Below are positions 1 through 9,283 of a DNA stretch of 64,000 nt, piece by piece. Each line of letters opens with the position of its first letter. Position 1 is the stretch's first letter. Source of the stretch: Duodenibacillus massiliensis (lineage in GTDB: Bacteria; Pseudomonadota; Gammaproteobacteria; Burkholderiales; Burkholderiaceae_F); the NCBI RefSeq assembly GCF_900128485.1, contig NZ_LT635859.1:144848-208847 (forward strand). The letters run 5' to 3'. The translations under genes were made by a program, and so were the position numbers. The notes beneath the pieces are model-generated. The model was not told where the DNA came from. It saw only the letters and a program-made list of their open reading frames with translations, and searched no databases.

Positions 1-269
1 AACTAGGCTGCTGCGGTTTCGCTCGCCGCTACTGCCGCAATCTCGGTTGATTTCTTTTCCTGCAGTTACTTAGATGTTTCAGTTCACTGCGTTCGCTTCA
101 CAAACCTATGTATTCAGTTTGTGATACCGGTTACCCGGTGAGTTTCCTCATTCGGACATCTGCGGATCAAAGTCTTTTTGCCGACTCCCCGCAGCTTTTC
201 GCAGGCTTACACGTCCTTCATCGCCTATGATCGCCAAGGCATCCACCACATACACTTAGTCACTTGATC
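1..269 (-). rRNA. rrl: 23S ribosomal RNA, 5' part (cut by window edge)
   Basis: The reverse complement starts near 269 with the conserved 23S 5' end (GGATCAAGTGACTAAG followed by the GTGGTGGATGCC element) and continues off the left edge. It is the third long RNA of the operon after 16S, tRNA-Ile and tRNA-Ala. Only the first ~270 nt of domain I are present. The mature 5' end is placed by similarity, so it may be off by a few bases. Confidence 0.95.
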
Positions 270-450
270 CTATAACCCTGCAGCCTTTTGCCCGCAGAGT
301 ATTCACGTGACTGATTTCGTAACGTGCTGTTCTCTTGGTTAATTCGTTGAGATTCTCGTTCAATGAAGATTTGAAACTCAGTTCAAATGCAATCACATCC
401 CGTTTCAGCGTCTCATCAACGCTGAAATTGAACGCTTTACTTCTTTTTCC

Positions 451-467
451 AAATTTTTAAAGAGCTC
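451..467 (-). promoter_or_regulatory. boxA-like antitermination site before 23S
   Basis: On the minus strand this reads GAGCTCTTTAAAAATTT, close to the boxA consensus of rRNA operons (TGCTCTTTAACA), where NusB-NusE load for processive antitermination. It lies between tRNA-Ala and 23S, the usual place of the second boxA. A matching boxA precedes 16S at 2491-2505. Confidence 0.7.
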
Positions 468-534
468 GGCGCATCTTCGTACTGAAGACACTCCGTTTAA
501 AAACTCTCATACAAGAGCTTTTGAACTGAATGTC

Positions 535-610
535 TGGTGGAGACAAACGGGATCGAACCGTTGACCCCCTGCTTGCAAAGCAGGTGCTCTCCCAGCTGAG
601 CTATGCCCCC
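535..610 (-). tRNA. tRNA-Ala(TGC)
   Basis: A 76-nt cloverleaf on the minus strand starts GGGGGCATAGCTCAGC, has the anticodon loop CTTTGCAAG (anticodon TGC), the T-loop GGTTCGATCC, and an encoded 3' CCA at 535-537. It lies in the 16S-23S spacer, downstream of tRNA-Ile, in the arrangement common in proteobacterial rRNA operons. Confidence 0.97.
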
Positions 611-631
611 GCGTGTTTCATGCACTGCGTT

Positions 632-708
632 TGGTGGGTCTTGATGGACTCGAACCATCGACCCCCGCCTTATCAAGACGATGCTCTAACCAGCTGAGCT
701 AAAGACCC
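632..708 (-). tRNA. tRNA-Ile(GAT)
   Basis: A 77-nt cloverleaf on the minus strand starts GGGTCTTTAGCTCAGC, has the anticodon loop CTTGATAAG (anticodon GAT), the T-loop GGTTCGAGTCC and an encoded CCA at 632-634. It is the first spacer tRNA after 16S. Confidence 0.97.
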
Positions 709-726
709 AACCGCATTACAACTTCA

Positions 727-754
727 ACAGACTCAACCGATAAGTGTGGGAACT
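727..754 (-). other. 3' half of 16S pre-rRNA processing stem
   Basis: This segment just after the 16S 3' end is complementary to 2458-2488 just before the 16S 5' end, with a continuous core around CACACTTATCGGTT. The two flanks would pair to form the long stem that encloses 16S and is cut by RNase III. Complementarity is seen directly; the processing role follows from rRNA operons in general. Confidence 0.75.
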
Positions 755-790
755 TCTTTCTTGTGCTGCAGTCCCTTTCGGAAACTTTCT

Positions 791-2329
<1,539 letters not shown>

Positions 2330-2457
2330 ATCCTGCTTTTTGGTCGTACTCAAATCACTCGCAGAAACTGACTGAGATAAATCTCAATCATTTCTTTGGC
2401 TTAAAGTCTGAGTACTTCCGATTTTTTTGCGTTTCCATGAAGAAACTGCATTTTTCA

Positions 2458-2488
2458 GAAGCACCCACACTTATCGGTTCGTCTGTTT
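2458..2488 (-). other. 5' half of 16S pre-rRNA processing stem
   Basis: The partner of 727-754. On the transcript it lies between boxA and the 16S 5' end and can pair with the 3' flank over roughly 28 nt with few mismatches, giving the RNase III stem around 16S. Confidence 0.75.
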
Positions 2489-2490
2489 CA

Positions 2491-2505
2491 GATTTTTAAA
2501 GAGCA
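2491..2505 (-). promoter_or_regulatory. boxA-like antitermination site of the rRNA leader
   Basis: Minus-strand TGCTCTTTAAAAATC sits in the leader about 160 nt upstream of 16S, matching rRNA boxA. It is nearly the same as the copy before 23S (451-467). Confidence 0.75.
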
Positions 2506-2633
2506 TTTGTTGCCGTTTCGTCGGCGACAAGGTTGCGTATATTACACAACCGTTTTTCGTTTTGCAGGTCCGTCGGAAATTTTTTTTGTTTTCTTTCGGC
2601 TTTGCGCCTTCGTCTTAACGGCGAAGGGTGCGC

Positions 2634-2662
2634 ATTATGAGCGTGCGTAAAAACGCTGTCAA
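2634..2662 (-). promoter_or_regulatory. rRNA operon promoter
   Basis: On the minus strand a perfect -35 TTGACA (2657-2662) is followed by a 17-bp spacer and a -10 CATAAT (2634-2639), with a GC-rich discriminator (GCGCAC) typical of stringently controlled rRNA promoters. Transcription would start near 2627, giving a ~300-nt leader to 16S with boxA in it. A weaker second -10 (TAATAT, 2539-2544) lies further down the leader. The promoter sits directly behind the DUF1178 stop codon. Confidence 0.85.
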
Positions 2663-2680
2663 TAACTTACGGGAAAACAC

Positions 2681-3127
2681 CTAATTCAAAGTCTTCCCGG
2701 CAGACTCCGGCAGCGGCACCACGCCGATCCCTTCTTCGACGAGCTCCCGGGCTTCCTTTCTTGTGCACATGCCTTTGATGAGGCGCTGCGGCATGGCGCC
2801 GCGGTACATGGCCCGGGCCTGACGCGGAAAATCCTCCCCCACGTCAACCGCAGACTCCGCGGCTTTCCGGACGCCTGCAAAAAAGCGTTCGGCAGCCTCG
2901 CGTACGACACTCTCTTGAGCAGAAACTGTTCTGTCGGCGTCTTCTGAAGCAGAAACGTCAGCTCCGATGTGCGCGGCCGTGGGCATGCGCTTAACATCGC
3001 TTGTTTCGCAGTACGGACAGACAACAAGGCCGCGCGCGAGCTGCCCGTCGCAGTCTTCAAGGCTCGAAAACCACGCTTCAAAACGGTGGCCGTGTGTGCA
3101 GCTCATGTCAAAAATCTTGATGCTCAT
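2681..3127 (-). CDS. DUF1178 family protein
   Basis: A 148-residue protein starting MSIKIFDMSCTHGHRFEAWF, the hallmark of the DUF1178 family, small conserved proteobacterial proteins of unknown function. Cysteines and histidines near the N-terminus (C10, H12, H14 and a CPYC pair near residue 37) look like a zinc ribbon; metal binding is inference. The middle is charged, and the C-terminus has a KGMCTRKEARELVEEGI segment conserved in the family. It lies alone between the rRNA promoter and a divergent region. The ATG at 3127 has a weak purine-rich site upstream. No enzymatic role can be assigned. Confidence 0.88.
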   Translation of the reverse strand: MSIKIFDMSCTHGHRFEAWFSSLEDCDGQLARGLVVCPYCETSDVKRMPTAAHIGADVSASEDADRTVSAQESVVREAAERFFAGVRKAAESAVDVGEDFPRQARAMYRGAMPQRLIKGMCTRKEARELVEEGIGVVPLPESAGKTLN

Positions 3128-3325
3128 TGCTTGTCTTTCCCGTATACCTCACGCATTGTAGACGGACCGATACCTCATTTTTCATCTGGAAACAAGCGTC
3201 AGCGAAATGTATCCGCAGCCGCCCGTCTATTGCCAACTGCAACAGGAACCGCCCGCGGTTAACAAACTGTTGCGTTCACTGACAGTCGGTTTCAGCAGGC
3301 GGGCTCTCCGTCCTATAAAGTGCGT

Positions 3326-3411
3326 CTCCGAGGAAAGGACAAATCCTCGAGTGATTCTCCTTTGGTTACTTTTTCCGGCAGAAGTTCTTCGAGCTTCTGC
3401 CGTTTTTTTTC
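3326..3411 (+). ncRNA. Candidate small RNA or attenuated leader before the META lipoprotein
   Basis: A TATAAA element (3314-3319) with only a weak -35 precedes a stretch that can form two hairpins: a CGAGGA/TCCTCG stem near 3328-3353 and a strong terminator at 3377-3411. No coding sequence on this strand ends before the terminator, so it must serve a short RNA of about 85 nt or a premature-termination leader of the gene that starts at 3473. The hairpins and T-run are seen directly; the transcript is inference. Confidence 0.35.
3377..3410 (+). terminator. Orphan intrinsic terminator
   Basis: An 8-bp stem GGCAGAAG/CTTCTGCC with a 9-nt loop is followed by GTTTTTTTT. It lies upstream of, not downstream of, the nearest gene on this strand (start 3473). 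Confidence 0.8.
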
Positions 3412-3472
3412 GCGTCGGGCCCGCTGCGCGATACACTCACGGGCAAGAACTTTTTTGAGAAGGAACCGCCAA

Positions 3473-3934
3473 GTGTCCAATTTTCCGCGTCTTATTCTCG
3501 GACTTTCCGCCGCAGGCCTGATTCTTGCGGGCTGCAGCTCGTTTCCTGCCATGACTGACAAAGACAATACGGCCGCAGCTGCCGGCGAGGCTCTTCAGCT
3601 CACCGACACGAGCTGGATGATGAAACTGCCGAAAAACTCCCAGTGCGATGTGCCGCCGATGATTGAGTTCGGCGAAAAACAAGCCTCCGGCGACATGGGC
3701 TGTAACCGCTTTACTGCCTCTTACAGCGTTGACGGCACCAAAATTCAGTTTGACCAGGTCGCAGCCACCCTGCGCATGTGCGGCCCGGAATACATGAAGC
3801 TTGAAGACCAGATGCAAAATCTTCTCAATGCCGCGCGTTCGGCCAAGCAGACAAAAACCGCCCTCACCTTCTTTGATGAAGACGGCAAAGAAATCCTGAC
3901 GCTTGTACCTGAAGAAGCCGGCGCCTGCGAATAA
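3473..3934 (+). CDS. META domain (HslJ-like) lipoprotein
   Basis: A 153-residue envelope protein. I place the start at GTG 3473 because GAGAAGGA lies 9 nt upstream and the result is a clean lipoprotein signal: basic start, hydrophobic stretch, then the lipobox LAGC at about residue 21. The mature part is a META domain: DTSWMMKL at its start, the GCNRFTASY motif, and ATLRMCGPE, which matches the conserved TxMAC element. META proteins such as E. coli HslJ are small beta-rich envelope proteins linked to heat shock or novobiocin resistance; the biochemical role is unknown. An upstream in-frame extension to ATG 3320 would run through the terminator and remove the signal, so I reject it. A terminator follows at 3952. 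Confidence 0.85.
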   Translation: MSNFPRLILGLSAAGLILAGCSSFPAMTDKDNTAAAAGEALQLTDTSWMMKLPKNSQCDVPPMIEFGEKQASGDMGCNRFTASYSVDGTKIQFDQVAATLRMCGPEYMKLEDQMQNLLNAARSAKQTKTALTFFDEDGKEILTLVPEEAGACE

Positions 3935-3951
3935 AGAGCTCTTTTAAGTCA

Positions 3952-3985
3952 AACGCCGACGGTTGGCCCGCCGGCGTTTTTCTTT
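3952..3985 (+). terminator. Terminator after META lipoprotein
   Basis: An 11-bp stem with one mismatch (AACGCCGACGG pairing with CCGCCGGCGTT) around a TTGGC loop is followed by a T-run. It ends the plus-strand gene and lies just before the convergent polA stop. Confidence 0.85.
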
Positions 3986-3989
3986 GGGA

Positions 3990-6740
3990 TTAATGCGCCG
4001 CTTCCCAGTTGTCGGCCACCCCGACCTGCGCGATCAAAGGCACCGAAAGCGAAGCCACAGAAGCCATCAGCCGCGGAAGCGCTTCAGACACGGCCGCCAC
4101 TTCTTTTTCCGGCACCTCAAGCACAAGTTCATCGTGCACCTGCAGAACCATGCGGCTTTCCAGCTTATTTTCGGCAAGCCACCGGCTCACCGCAGTCATC
4201 GCCATCTTGATGAGGTCGGCTGCCGTTCCCTGCATCGGGGCGTTAATGGCCGCGCGCTCTGCCGCGGCACGCATCTGCGCGCGGGCACTGCGGATATCGG
4301 GCAGCCACAGCCTTCTGCCGAAAGCGGTCTCAACAAACCCGTCGCGGTGAGCGGCCAGGCGCGTCTCTTCCATGTACTTGGCGACTTTGGGATAGCGGGC
4401 AAAGTACTGCTCGATATAGTTGGCGGCCACAGACCGCGCCACGCCGAGGTTTTGCGCAAGCCCGAAGGCGCTCATACCGTAAATGAGACCGAAATTGATG
4501 ACTTTAGCCATGCGGCGCTCGTCCGCGGTCACATTTTCGGGCGCCACGCCGAAGACTTCCGCCGCGGTCGCCCGGTGAATGTCTTCCCCGTTACGGAAGG
4601 CTTTAAGAAGCCCTTCGTCACCGGAAATATGCGCCATGATTCTCAATTCAATCTGCGAGTAGTCGGCCGAAATAATCCGGGAGCCCGCGGGCGCCACAAA
4701 GGCCTCACGGATTTTGCGGCCCTCAGGAGACCTCACCGGAATATTCTGCAGATTGGGGTCCGAACTTGCGAGGCGCCCGGTGACGGCCGTTGCCTGACCG
4801 AATGTCGTGTGAATCCGGCCGTCGGCGGGATCTGCCATCAGCGGGAGCTTATCCGTGTAGGTGCCCTTGAGTTTCGTGAGACGCCGGTAGTCCAGAATGA
4901 GTTTGGGCAGCGGATAATCAAGCGCCAGTTCAGTGAGAACTTCTTCGTCCGTCGAAGGCGTTCCCGAGGCCGTCTTTTTCTTCACCGGAAGCCCGAGCTT
5001 ATTAAAGAGGACGTCGGCAAGCTGCTTGGGACTTGCGGGATTAAAGGAGTCGCCCGCCAATTCCTGAATCTTGGCTTCAATCCCCTCGATTTCTTCGCCC
5101 ATCGCAGAAGACAATGCCTTGAGTTTTGCGATGTCAACGTCTACGCCCGTGCGCTCCATTTCCCCCAAGACCGCACAGACCGGCAGTTCAATGGTTTCAT
5201 AAATGCGCGTGAGGCCGGCGTCCGCGGCCATCCGGGACTTCATGACGGCAGCAGCCGTTCTCAGACACGCCGCTGCCGTCGTGAGAAACGCCCCGACAGC
5301 GGCTGCGGGCATTTGAGACACCTTCTTTTTCTGCGCGCCTTTACCCAGGAAATCCTCTTCCGAGGGAAGCGCCACGGCACAGTAGCGGGCCGCAAGTTTC
5401 TGCAAATCGTGCTTTAAATGCGCTTCAAGGACGTAACTCATGAGCATCGCATCACCCGAAGCAGCACATTCGGTAATGCCGAAGTTTCTTAACACGTGGC
5501 GCGCGTACTTGAGGTCATGCATGACTTTCGGCGCGTCCGACGCAAACCAGGGCGCAAGGCGCTTTATGTCGTGAGCGGCGAGGTTTTTGCCTTCTTCGTG
5601 CGTCACCGGCAGGTAATAGCGCTCCAAAGGCGTTACCGCGAGACCGATCCCAACCGTCACATCATGCAGGGGATTCATACGGTCGGTTAAAAGCGTCACC
5701 GCAACCGGCGGCTCCTGAGGCTCAATACGGGTAAGACGCGCGATGAGTGCATTGAGTTTTTCCGCGTCATCCACGGTTTCAAAACTTCCCGCCTGCGAGG
5801 GATCCACCGCCACCGCATCCGCCGTGTCTGCGGGCGCCGCAAAGAGATCCGTCTGAACCGGAGCACCCGTTGCCGCAGCCGCTGCCTTTGATTTGGGTTT
5901 GCCGGTTTTTGCCGCTCCCGCGCGCATCTCCCAGCGCGTGAAAAAGGCGGTGAGTTTTTCTTCGTCCACCGCACCTGCCACGAGCTCTTCGGGCTTAGAC
6001 GGCAGTTCCACGGCACAATTAATCGTCACAAGCTTTCGGGCCGTTTCCAGAAACGGCAGCCCCGCGCGGAGGTTTTCGCCGATCTTGCCCTTCACTTCCC
6101 CGGCGTGCGCAACGAGGTTGTCAAGGCTCCCCCACTCGTTAATCCATTTGGCGGCGGTCACCGGTCCGCACTTATTGATCCCGGGGACGTTGTCGACTTT
6201 GTCACCCATGAGCGCCAGGTAGTCGATGATCCGGTCCGGAGCCACACCGTACTTGGCCTTGACGCCCTCAGCGTCCAAAACCTGGCGCGTCATGGTGTTC
6301 ACAAGCCGGATACGTCCGTCCACAAGCTGCGCGAGATCCTTGTCGCCGGTCGCAATAAACACGTCCCAGCTGAGAGCGTCCGCGCGTTTGGCGTAAGTTG
6401 CGAGCACATCGTCGGCTTCAACGCCTGCGATCTGAATCAGGGGCCAGCCGGACAACCGAACCATTTCCATGATGGGCTCAATCTGCACCCGCAGGTCATC
6501 GGGCATCGGCGGGCGGTTGGCTTTGTAATCGGCAAAAATCGCGTGGCGGAAGTTTTTCCCGGGCGCGTCAAAAATGCAGGCTTTGTAGTCAGGCTGAACA
6601 AGAGAAGCCACATTCTTGAGCATCCCGTTAAAGCCCTTGATGGCGCCCGTGGGCTCCCCGTTACTCGTCATCAGAGGGGGCAGCGCATGGTAGGCGCGGA
6701 ACAGATAGTTGGATCCGTCGACAAGCAGAAGTCTGGGCAT
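3990..6740 (-). CDS. polA: DNA polymerase I with degenerate proofreading domain
   Basis: A 916-residue replication and repair polymerase that removes RNA primers and fills gaps. Residues 1-290 are the 5'-3' nuclease (LLLVDGSNYLFRAYHALPP, VEADD at 108-112, TGDKD at 131-135, GDKVDN at 179-184). A linker rich in Lys and Ala follows. Residues 340-510 are the 3'-5' exonuclease fold. The polymerase has motif A DYSQIELR at 693-700, the O-helix RRMAKVINFGLIYG at 742-755, and motif C QVHDELV at 867-873. In the exonuclease fold the catalytic acids appear lost: the E. coli Asp424 position in KYDRG is Ala413 in KYARH; the first DxE motif reads LLTDR; the Tyr-x-x-x-Asp segment is alanine rich near 488-491. 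Polymerase and 5' nuclease look intact. The gene is convergent with the META lipoprotein. Confidence 0.97.
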   Translation of the reverse strand: MPRLLLVDGSNYLFRAYHALPPLMTSNGEPTGAIKGFNGMLKNVASLVQPDYKACIFDAPGKNFRHAIFADYKANRPPMPDDLRVQIEPIMEMVRLSGWPLIQIAGVEADDVLATYAKRADALSWDVFIATGDKDLAQLVDGRIRLVNTMTRQVLDAEGVKAKYGVAPDRIIDYLALMGDKVDNVPGINKCGPVTAAKWINEWGSLDNLVAHAGEVKGKIGENLRAGLPFLETARKLVTINCAVELPSKPEELVAGAVDEEKLTAFFTRWEMRAGAAKTGKPKSKAAAAATGAPVQTDLFAAPADTADAVAVDPSQAGSFETVDDAEKLNALIARLTRIEPQEPPVAVTLLTDRMNPLHDVTVGIGLAVTPLERYYLPVTHEEGKNLAAHDIKRLAPWFASDAPKVMHDLKYARHVLRNFGITECAASGDAMLMSYVLEAHLKHDLQKLAARYCAVALPSEEDFLGKGAQKKKVSQMPAAAVGAFLTTAAACLRTAAAVMKSRMAADAGLTRIYETIELPVCAVLGEMERTGVDVDIAKLKALSSAMGEEIEGIEAKIQELAGDSFNPASPKQLADVLFNKLGLPVKKKTASGTPSTDEEVLTELALDYPLPKLILDYRRLTKLKGTYTDKLPLMADPADGRIHTTFGQATAVTGRLASSDPNLQNIPVRSPEGRKIREAFVAPAGSRIISADYSQIELRIMAHISGDEGLLKAFRNGEDIHRATAAEVFGVAPENVTADERRMAKVINFGLIYGMSAFGLAQNLGVARSVAANYIEQYFARYPKVAKYMEETRLAAHRDGFVETAFGRRLWLPDIRSARAQMRAAAERAAINAPMQGTAADLIKMAMTAVSRWLAENKLESRMVLQVHDELVLEVPEKEVAAVSEALPRLMASVASLSVPLIAQVGVADNWEAAH

Positions 6741-6970
6741 GGTTCACTAGAATAATAGGTTTGTCCGCGCGATTTTAAAGCGCGCCCGCCTCTGTCCGAA
6801 AACGCAATTCGCGCGCTTTCAGGAAAAATGCGTGTTCTATTGAGCCCGTGCATGATGCGGCAGGGCCCGCGAGTGCATAATAGATCTAACGAAATGACCG
6901 GCCGCGGCGTTAAGCCCGAAGCGGCCCCTTAAAGCAATACCGGCGGCACAGGTCCGCCAAAGGAAGTGCC

Positions 6971-7399
6971 ATGCGCCTCACACTTTTCACTGCACTGATG
7001 CTTGCGGCAGTCCCCGCTCTTGCCGCGCCCCTTGATGCGCCGCCCGCCTTTACCGGTAAAGCCGTTGAAGCGCAGCCGGTAACGGAGCCCGCAGCCAAAG
7101 CCCCTGCGGCCGACGGCTATAACGATCTTGCCCCCACCGAGGAAGACATGCGCCGCGCGCGGGCCGAGCGGCGTCACCAGTATTCGAGCCAGCCCGAACC
7201 CTATATTTCGCCCCGGGGCACCAAGATTGAGGAGCTCCATGACCAAAACAACCGTCTCACGGAGGTCCGTGTGACCCCGGGCACCACGGAAATTCCCTAC
7301 ACGATGAAAAACCGCAGCGACCGTCCGATTGACAACCGTCCGGGCGCTGATCCCCGCAGCACGCTCGATACGCCGAAATTCATTCAGTTCGGCTGGTAG
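6971..7399 (+). CDS. Small exported DUF2782-like protein
   Basis: A 142-residue protein with a clear signal peptide (MRLTLFTALMLAAVPALA, cleavage after ALA) and AAGGA 7 nt before the ATG. The mature protein has an Ala/Pro-rich start, then a charged region ending in ISPRGTKIEELHDQNNRLTE and VRVTPGTTEIPYTM, which fits the DUF2782 pattern of a short beta-hairpin protein. In related betaproteobacteria such a gene lies between polA and the homoserine kinase gene, as here. The function is unknown; a periplasmic location is inferred. The family name rests on pattern and neighbourhood, not a search. Confidence 0.75.
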   Translation: MRLTLFTALMLAAVPALAAPLDAPPAFTGKAVEAQPVTEPAAKAPAADGYNDLAPTEEDMRRARAERRHQYSSQPEPYISPRGTKIEELHDQNNRLTEVRVTPGTTEIPYTMKNRSDRPIDNRPGADPRSTLDTPKFIQFGW

Positions 7400-7421
7400 C
7401 AACCAACCTAATTTTTGTCCT

Positions 7422-8399
7422 ATGGCTGTTTTTACAACAATTACCGAAGCCGATGCACAGGAAATCCTGCGGCACTTCAGCATCGGCCCTCTGACCAGTC
7501 TGAAGCCCATCGCAAGCGGCATTGAAAACACCAACTATTTTCTCGATACGCCGCAGGGACACTGGGTCCTGACCGTCTTTGAAAAGCTCACCCCCGATGA
7601 GCTCCCCTTTTATCTGGAGTTCTGCGAGCACTTAGCGGGAAAAGGCTGCCGCGTGGCCTGTCCGGTGCGAACCTCTTACGGCAATCTTTTTGACTTCGTT
7701 CACGGCAAGCCCTACAGCATCGCCAACCGGCTTGAGGGTACGGACGTGCGCACGATGGGCGTGGCGGAGTGCCGCTCGATGGGACGGCTTCTTGCGCAGA
7801 TGCATATCGCGGCCCGGGACTTTCACCGCTTCCAGGAAAACCTGCGGGGTCTGAGCTGGTGGCAGGAGACGGTTCCCAAGCTCAGGGACGTGGTAAGCGA
7901 TGAGATCTACACGATGCTTACCAAAGAGCTCGCGTTTCTGGAAACGCAGGTGACGCTTCCCGCCTACCGCAGGCTTCCTGTGACCGCCTGCCACTGCGAC
8001 CTCTTCCGTAACAATGCGTTAATCATGAACGCGGGAACGGATGCGGCTGAAGTTTCCGGCGTCTTTGACTTTTACTTTGCGGGCTGCATGCCCTGGCTCT
8101 ACGACCTTGCGGTGACCGTGAACGACTGGTGCGTGGATGAGGCGACCGGACACTTCAATCCCGTGACGCTTAAAGCCTTTATGGACGCGTATAACGCCGT
8201 GCGGCCCCTCACGGCCGACGAAAAGGCAATGTGGCGCACGTGCTTAAGGGGTGCCGCAATCCGCTTCTGGATCAGCCGCCTCTACGACTTTTATAAGCCG
8301 AGAAAAGCGAGCCTCTTAAAGCCCCACGATCCGACGCACTTTCAGAGAGTGTTACACAATCGGCAGACGTGTGAGCTCTATTGGCCCGCGTCAAACTGA
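7422..8399 (+). CDS. thrB: Homoserine kinase
   Basis: A 325-residue kinase of the aminoglycoside-phosphotransferase fold, the alternative ThrB type of many proteobacteria, which phosphorylates homoserine in threonine synthesis. The N-lobe carries PIASGIENTNYFLDT and the ATP-site segment WVLTVFEK. The catalytic loop is HCDLFRNN at about 191-198 and the metal-binding segment is DFYFAG at about 215. The chosen start ATG 7422 gives MAVFTTITEADAQEIL, the usual N-terminus; an in-frame ATG at 7329 lies inside the preceding gene. It follows the DUF2782-like gene by 22 bp, probably in one transcript, and ends in a terminator at 8417. Confidence 0.95.
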   Translation: MAVFTTITEADAQEILRHFSIGPLTSLKPIASGIENTNYFLDTPQGHWVLTVFEKLTPDELPFYLEFCEHLAGKGCRVACPVRTSYGNLFDFVHGKPYSIANRLEGTDVRTMGVAECRSMGRLLAQMHIAARDFHRFQENLRGLSWWQETVPKLRDVVSDEIYTMLTKELAFLETQVTLPAYRRLPVTACHCDLFRNNALIMNAGTDAAEVSGVFDFYFAGCMPWLYDLAVTVNDWCVDEATGHFNPVTLKAFMDAYNAVRPLTADEKAMWRTCLRGAAIRFWISRLYDFYKPRKASLLKPHDPTHFQRVLHNRQTCELYWPASN

Positions 8400-8416
8400 T
8401 AAGCTACGATCAAAGA

Positions 8417-8447
8417 GCCGGAGACACTCTCTCCGGCCGTTTTTTTC
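8417..8447 (+). terminator. Terminator after thrB
   Basis: A perfect 8-bp stem GCCGGAGA/TCTCCGGC with a short loop is followed by CGTTTTTTT. The next gene starts only 15 bp later, so that gene relies on read-through or on a promoter overlapping the hairpin. Confidence 0.85.
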
Positions 8448-8461
8448 TGTCCACTTTTTCA

Positions 8462-9283
8462 ATGAACGACACCAATCACTCCAGACATCTCGGGCCCGCG
8501 GCGGGCTGGCTTTGGTTTCAGGCGGGGCTCGCGGCCGTGCGGCGCGAACCCCTGTCACTCGCGGTCGTCGCGATTTTTTACATGTCGACGATGGCCATTC
8601 TCTCGATCCTGCCTGTGGTGGGGTCGCTTGCGGCATCGCTTTTTATGCCCTTCGGGACCGTCTTTCTCGGGCGTGCGGTCAAGGTGACCATGCAGGGAAA
8701 GCAACCCGGGTTTGCGCTTTTGGCGGAAATCTTTCGTGATGCCCGCCACCGCCGGGCACTTTTTAACGTGGGCCTGGTGTTTGCCGTGGCGCTGTCGCTC
8801 ACAAACCTCGTTTTTGACTGGCTTGCCGCCGATGCCGTTGCGCAGTGGGGGTCGCTTGAAAACGGGCGACTTGACTGGTCAACGGTCTCGCAGCACATCC
8901 CCTACGACGCCATGATTGCCGCGGCCGTCATCTACATTCCGGCACTGATGGCGACGTGGTTTGCGCCGCTTCTTGTCTCTGAAAAATCGATGAGCGCCGG
9001 AAAAGCCCTTTTTTATTCCTTTTTCGGGTGCCTCAGAAACATCCTTGCCGTGATTGTTCTCGGGGTCGTTCTTTCGGTCGCAATCGGCGTTGCCGCAGCG
9101 CTTCTCGTCTTTCTTATTTCCTTTCTGGAACTCACGGGCTCAGAAATGTTTCTCATAACGCCCTTTGCCTTTATCGCGTCCACGATCACGTACGCGTGCT
9201 ACTGGCCGATGTATCAGACGCTTTTTGAAGCCGTAGGTAACCGTGACCTCAGTCAGACGGCCGCAAACCAGCCCGATCTCTGA
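8462..9283 (+). CDS. BPSS1780-like integral membrane protein
   Basis: A 273-residue protein with about six hydrophobic segments (near residues 30-60, 105-125, 140-165, 195-225 and 235-260). It resembles the BPSS1780 family of uncharacterised betaproteobacterial membrane proteins, which commonly follow thrB, as this one does. The start ATG 8462 gives MNDTNHSRHLGPAAGW; no good ribosome binding site is visible because the thrB terminator occupies the leader. The function is unknown. It is convergent with rfbB and overlaps its 3' end by 31 bp. Confidence 0.75.
   Translation: MNDTNHSRHLGPAAGWLWFQAGLAAVRREPLSLAVVAIFYMSTMAILSILPVVGSLAASLFMPFGTVFLGRAVKVTMQGKQPGFALLAEIFRDARHRRALFNVGLVFAVALSLTNLVFDWLAADAVAQWGSLENGRLDWSTVSQHIPYDAMIAAAVIYIPALMATWFAPLLVSEKSMSAGKALFYSFFGCLRNILAVIVLGVVLSVAIGVAAALLVFLISFLELTGSEMFLITPFAFIASTITYACYWPMYQTLFEAVGNRDLSQTAANQPDL

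Noticed and set aside
3963-5417. A 484-codon plus-strand frame
   Set aside because: Antisense to polA, with the Arg/His-rich composition of a shadow frame.
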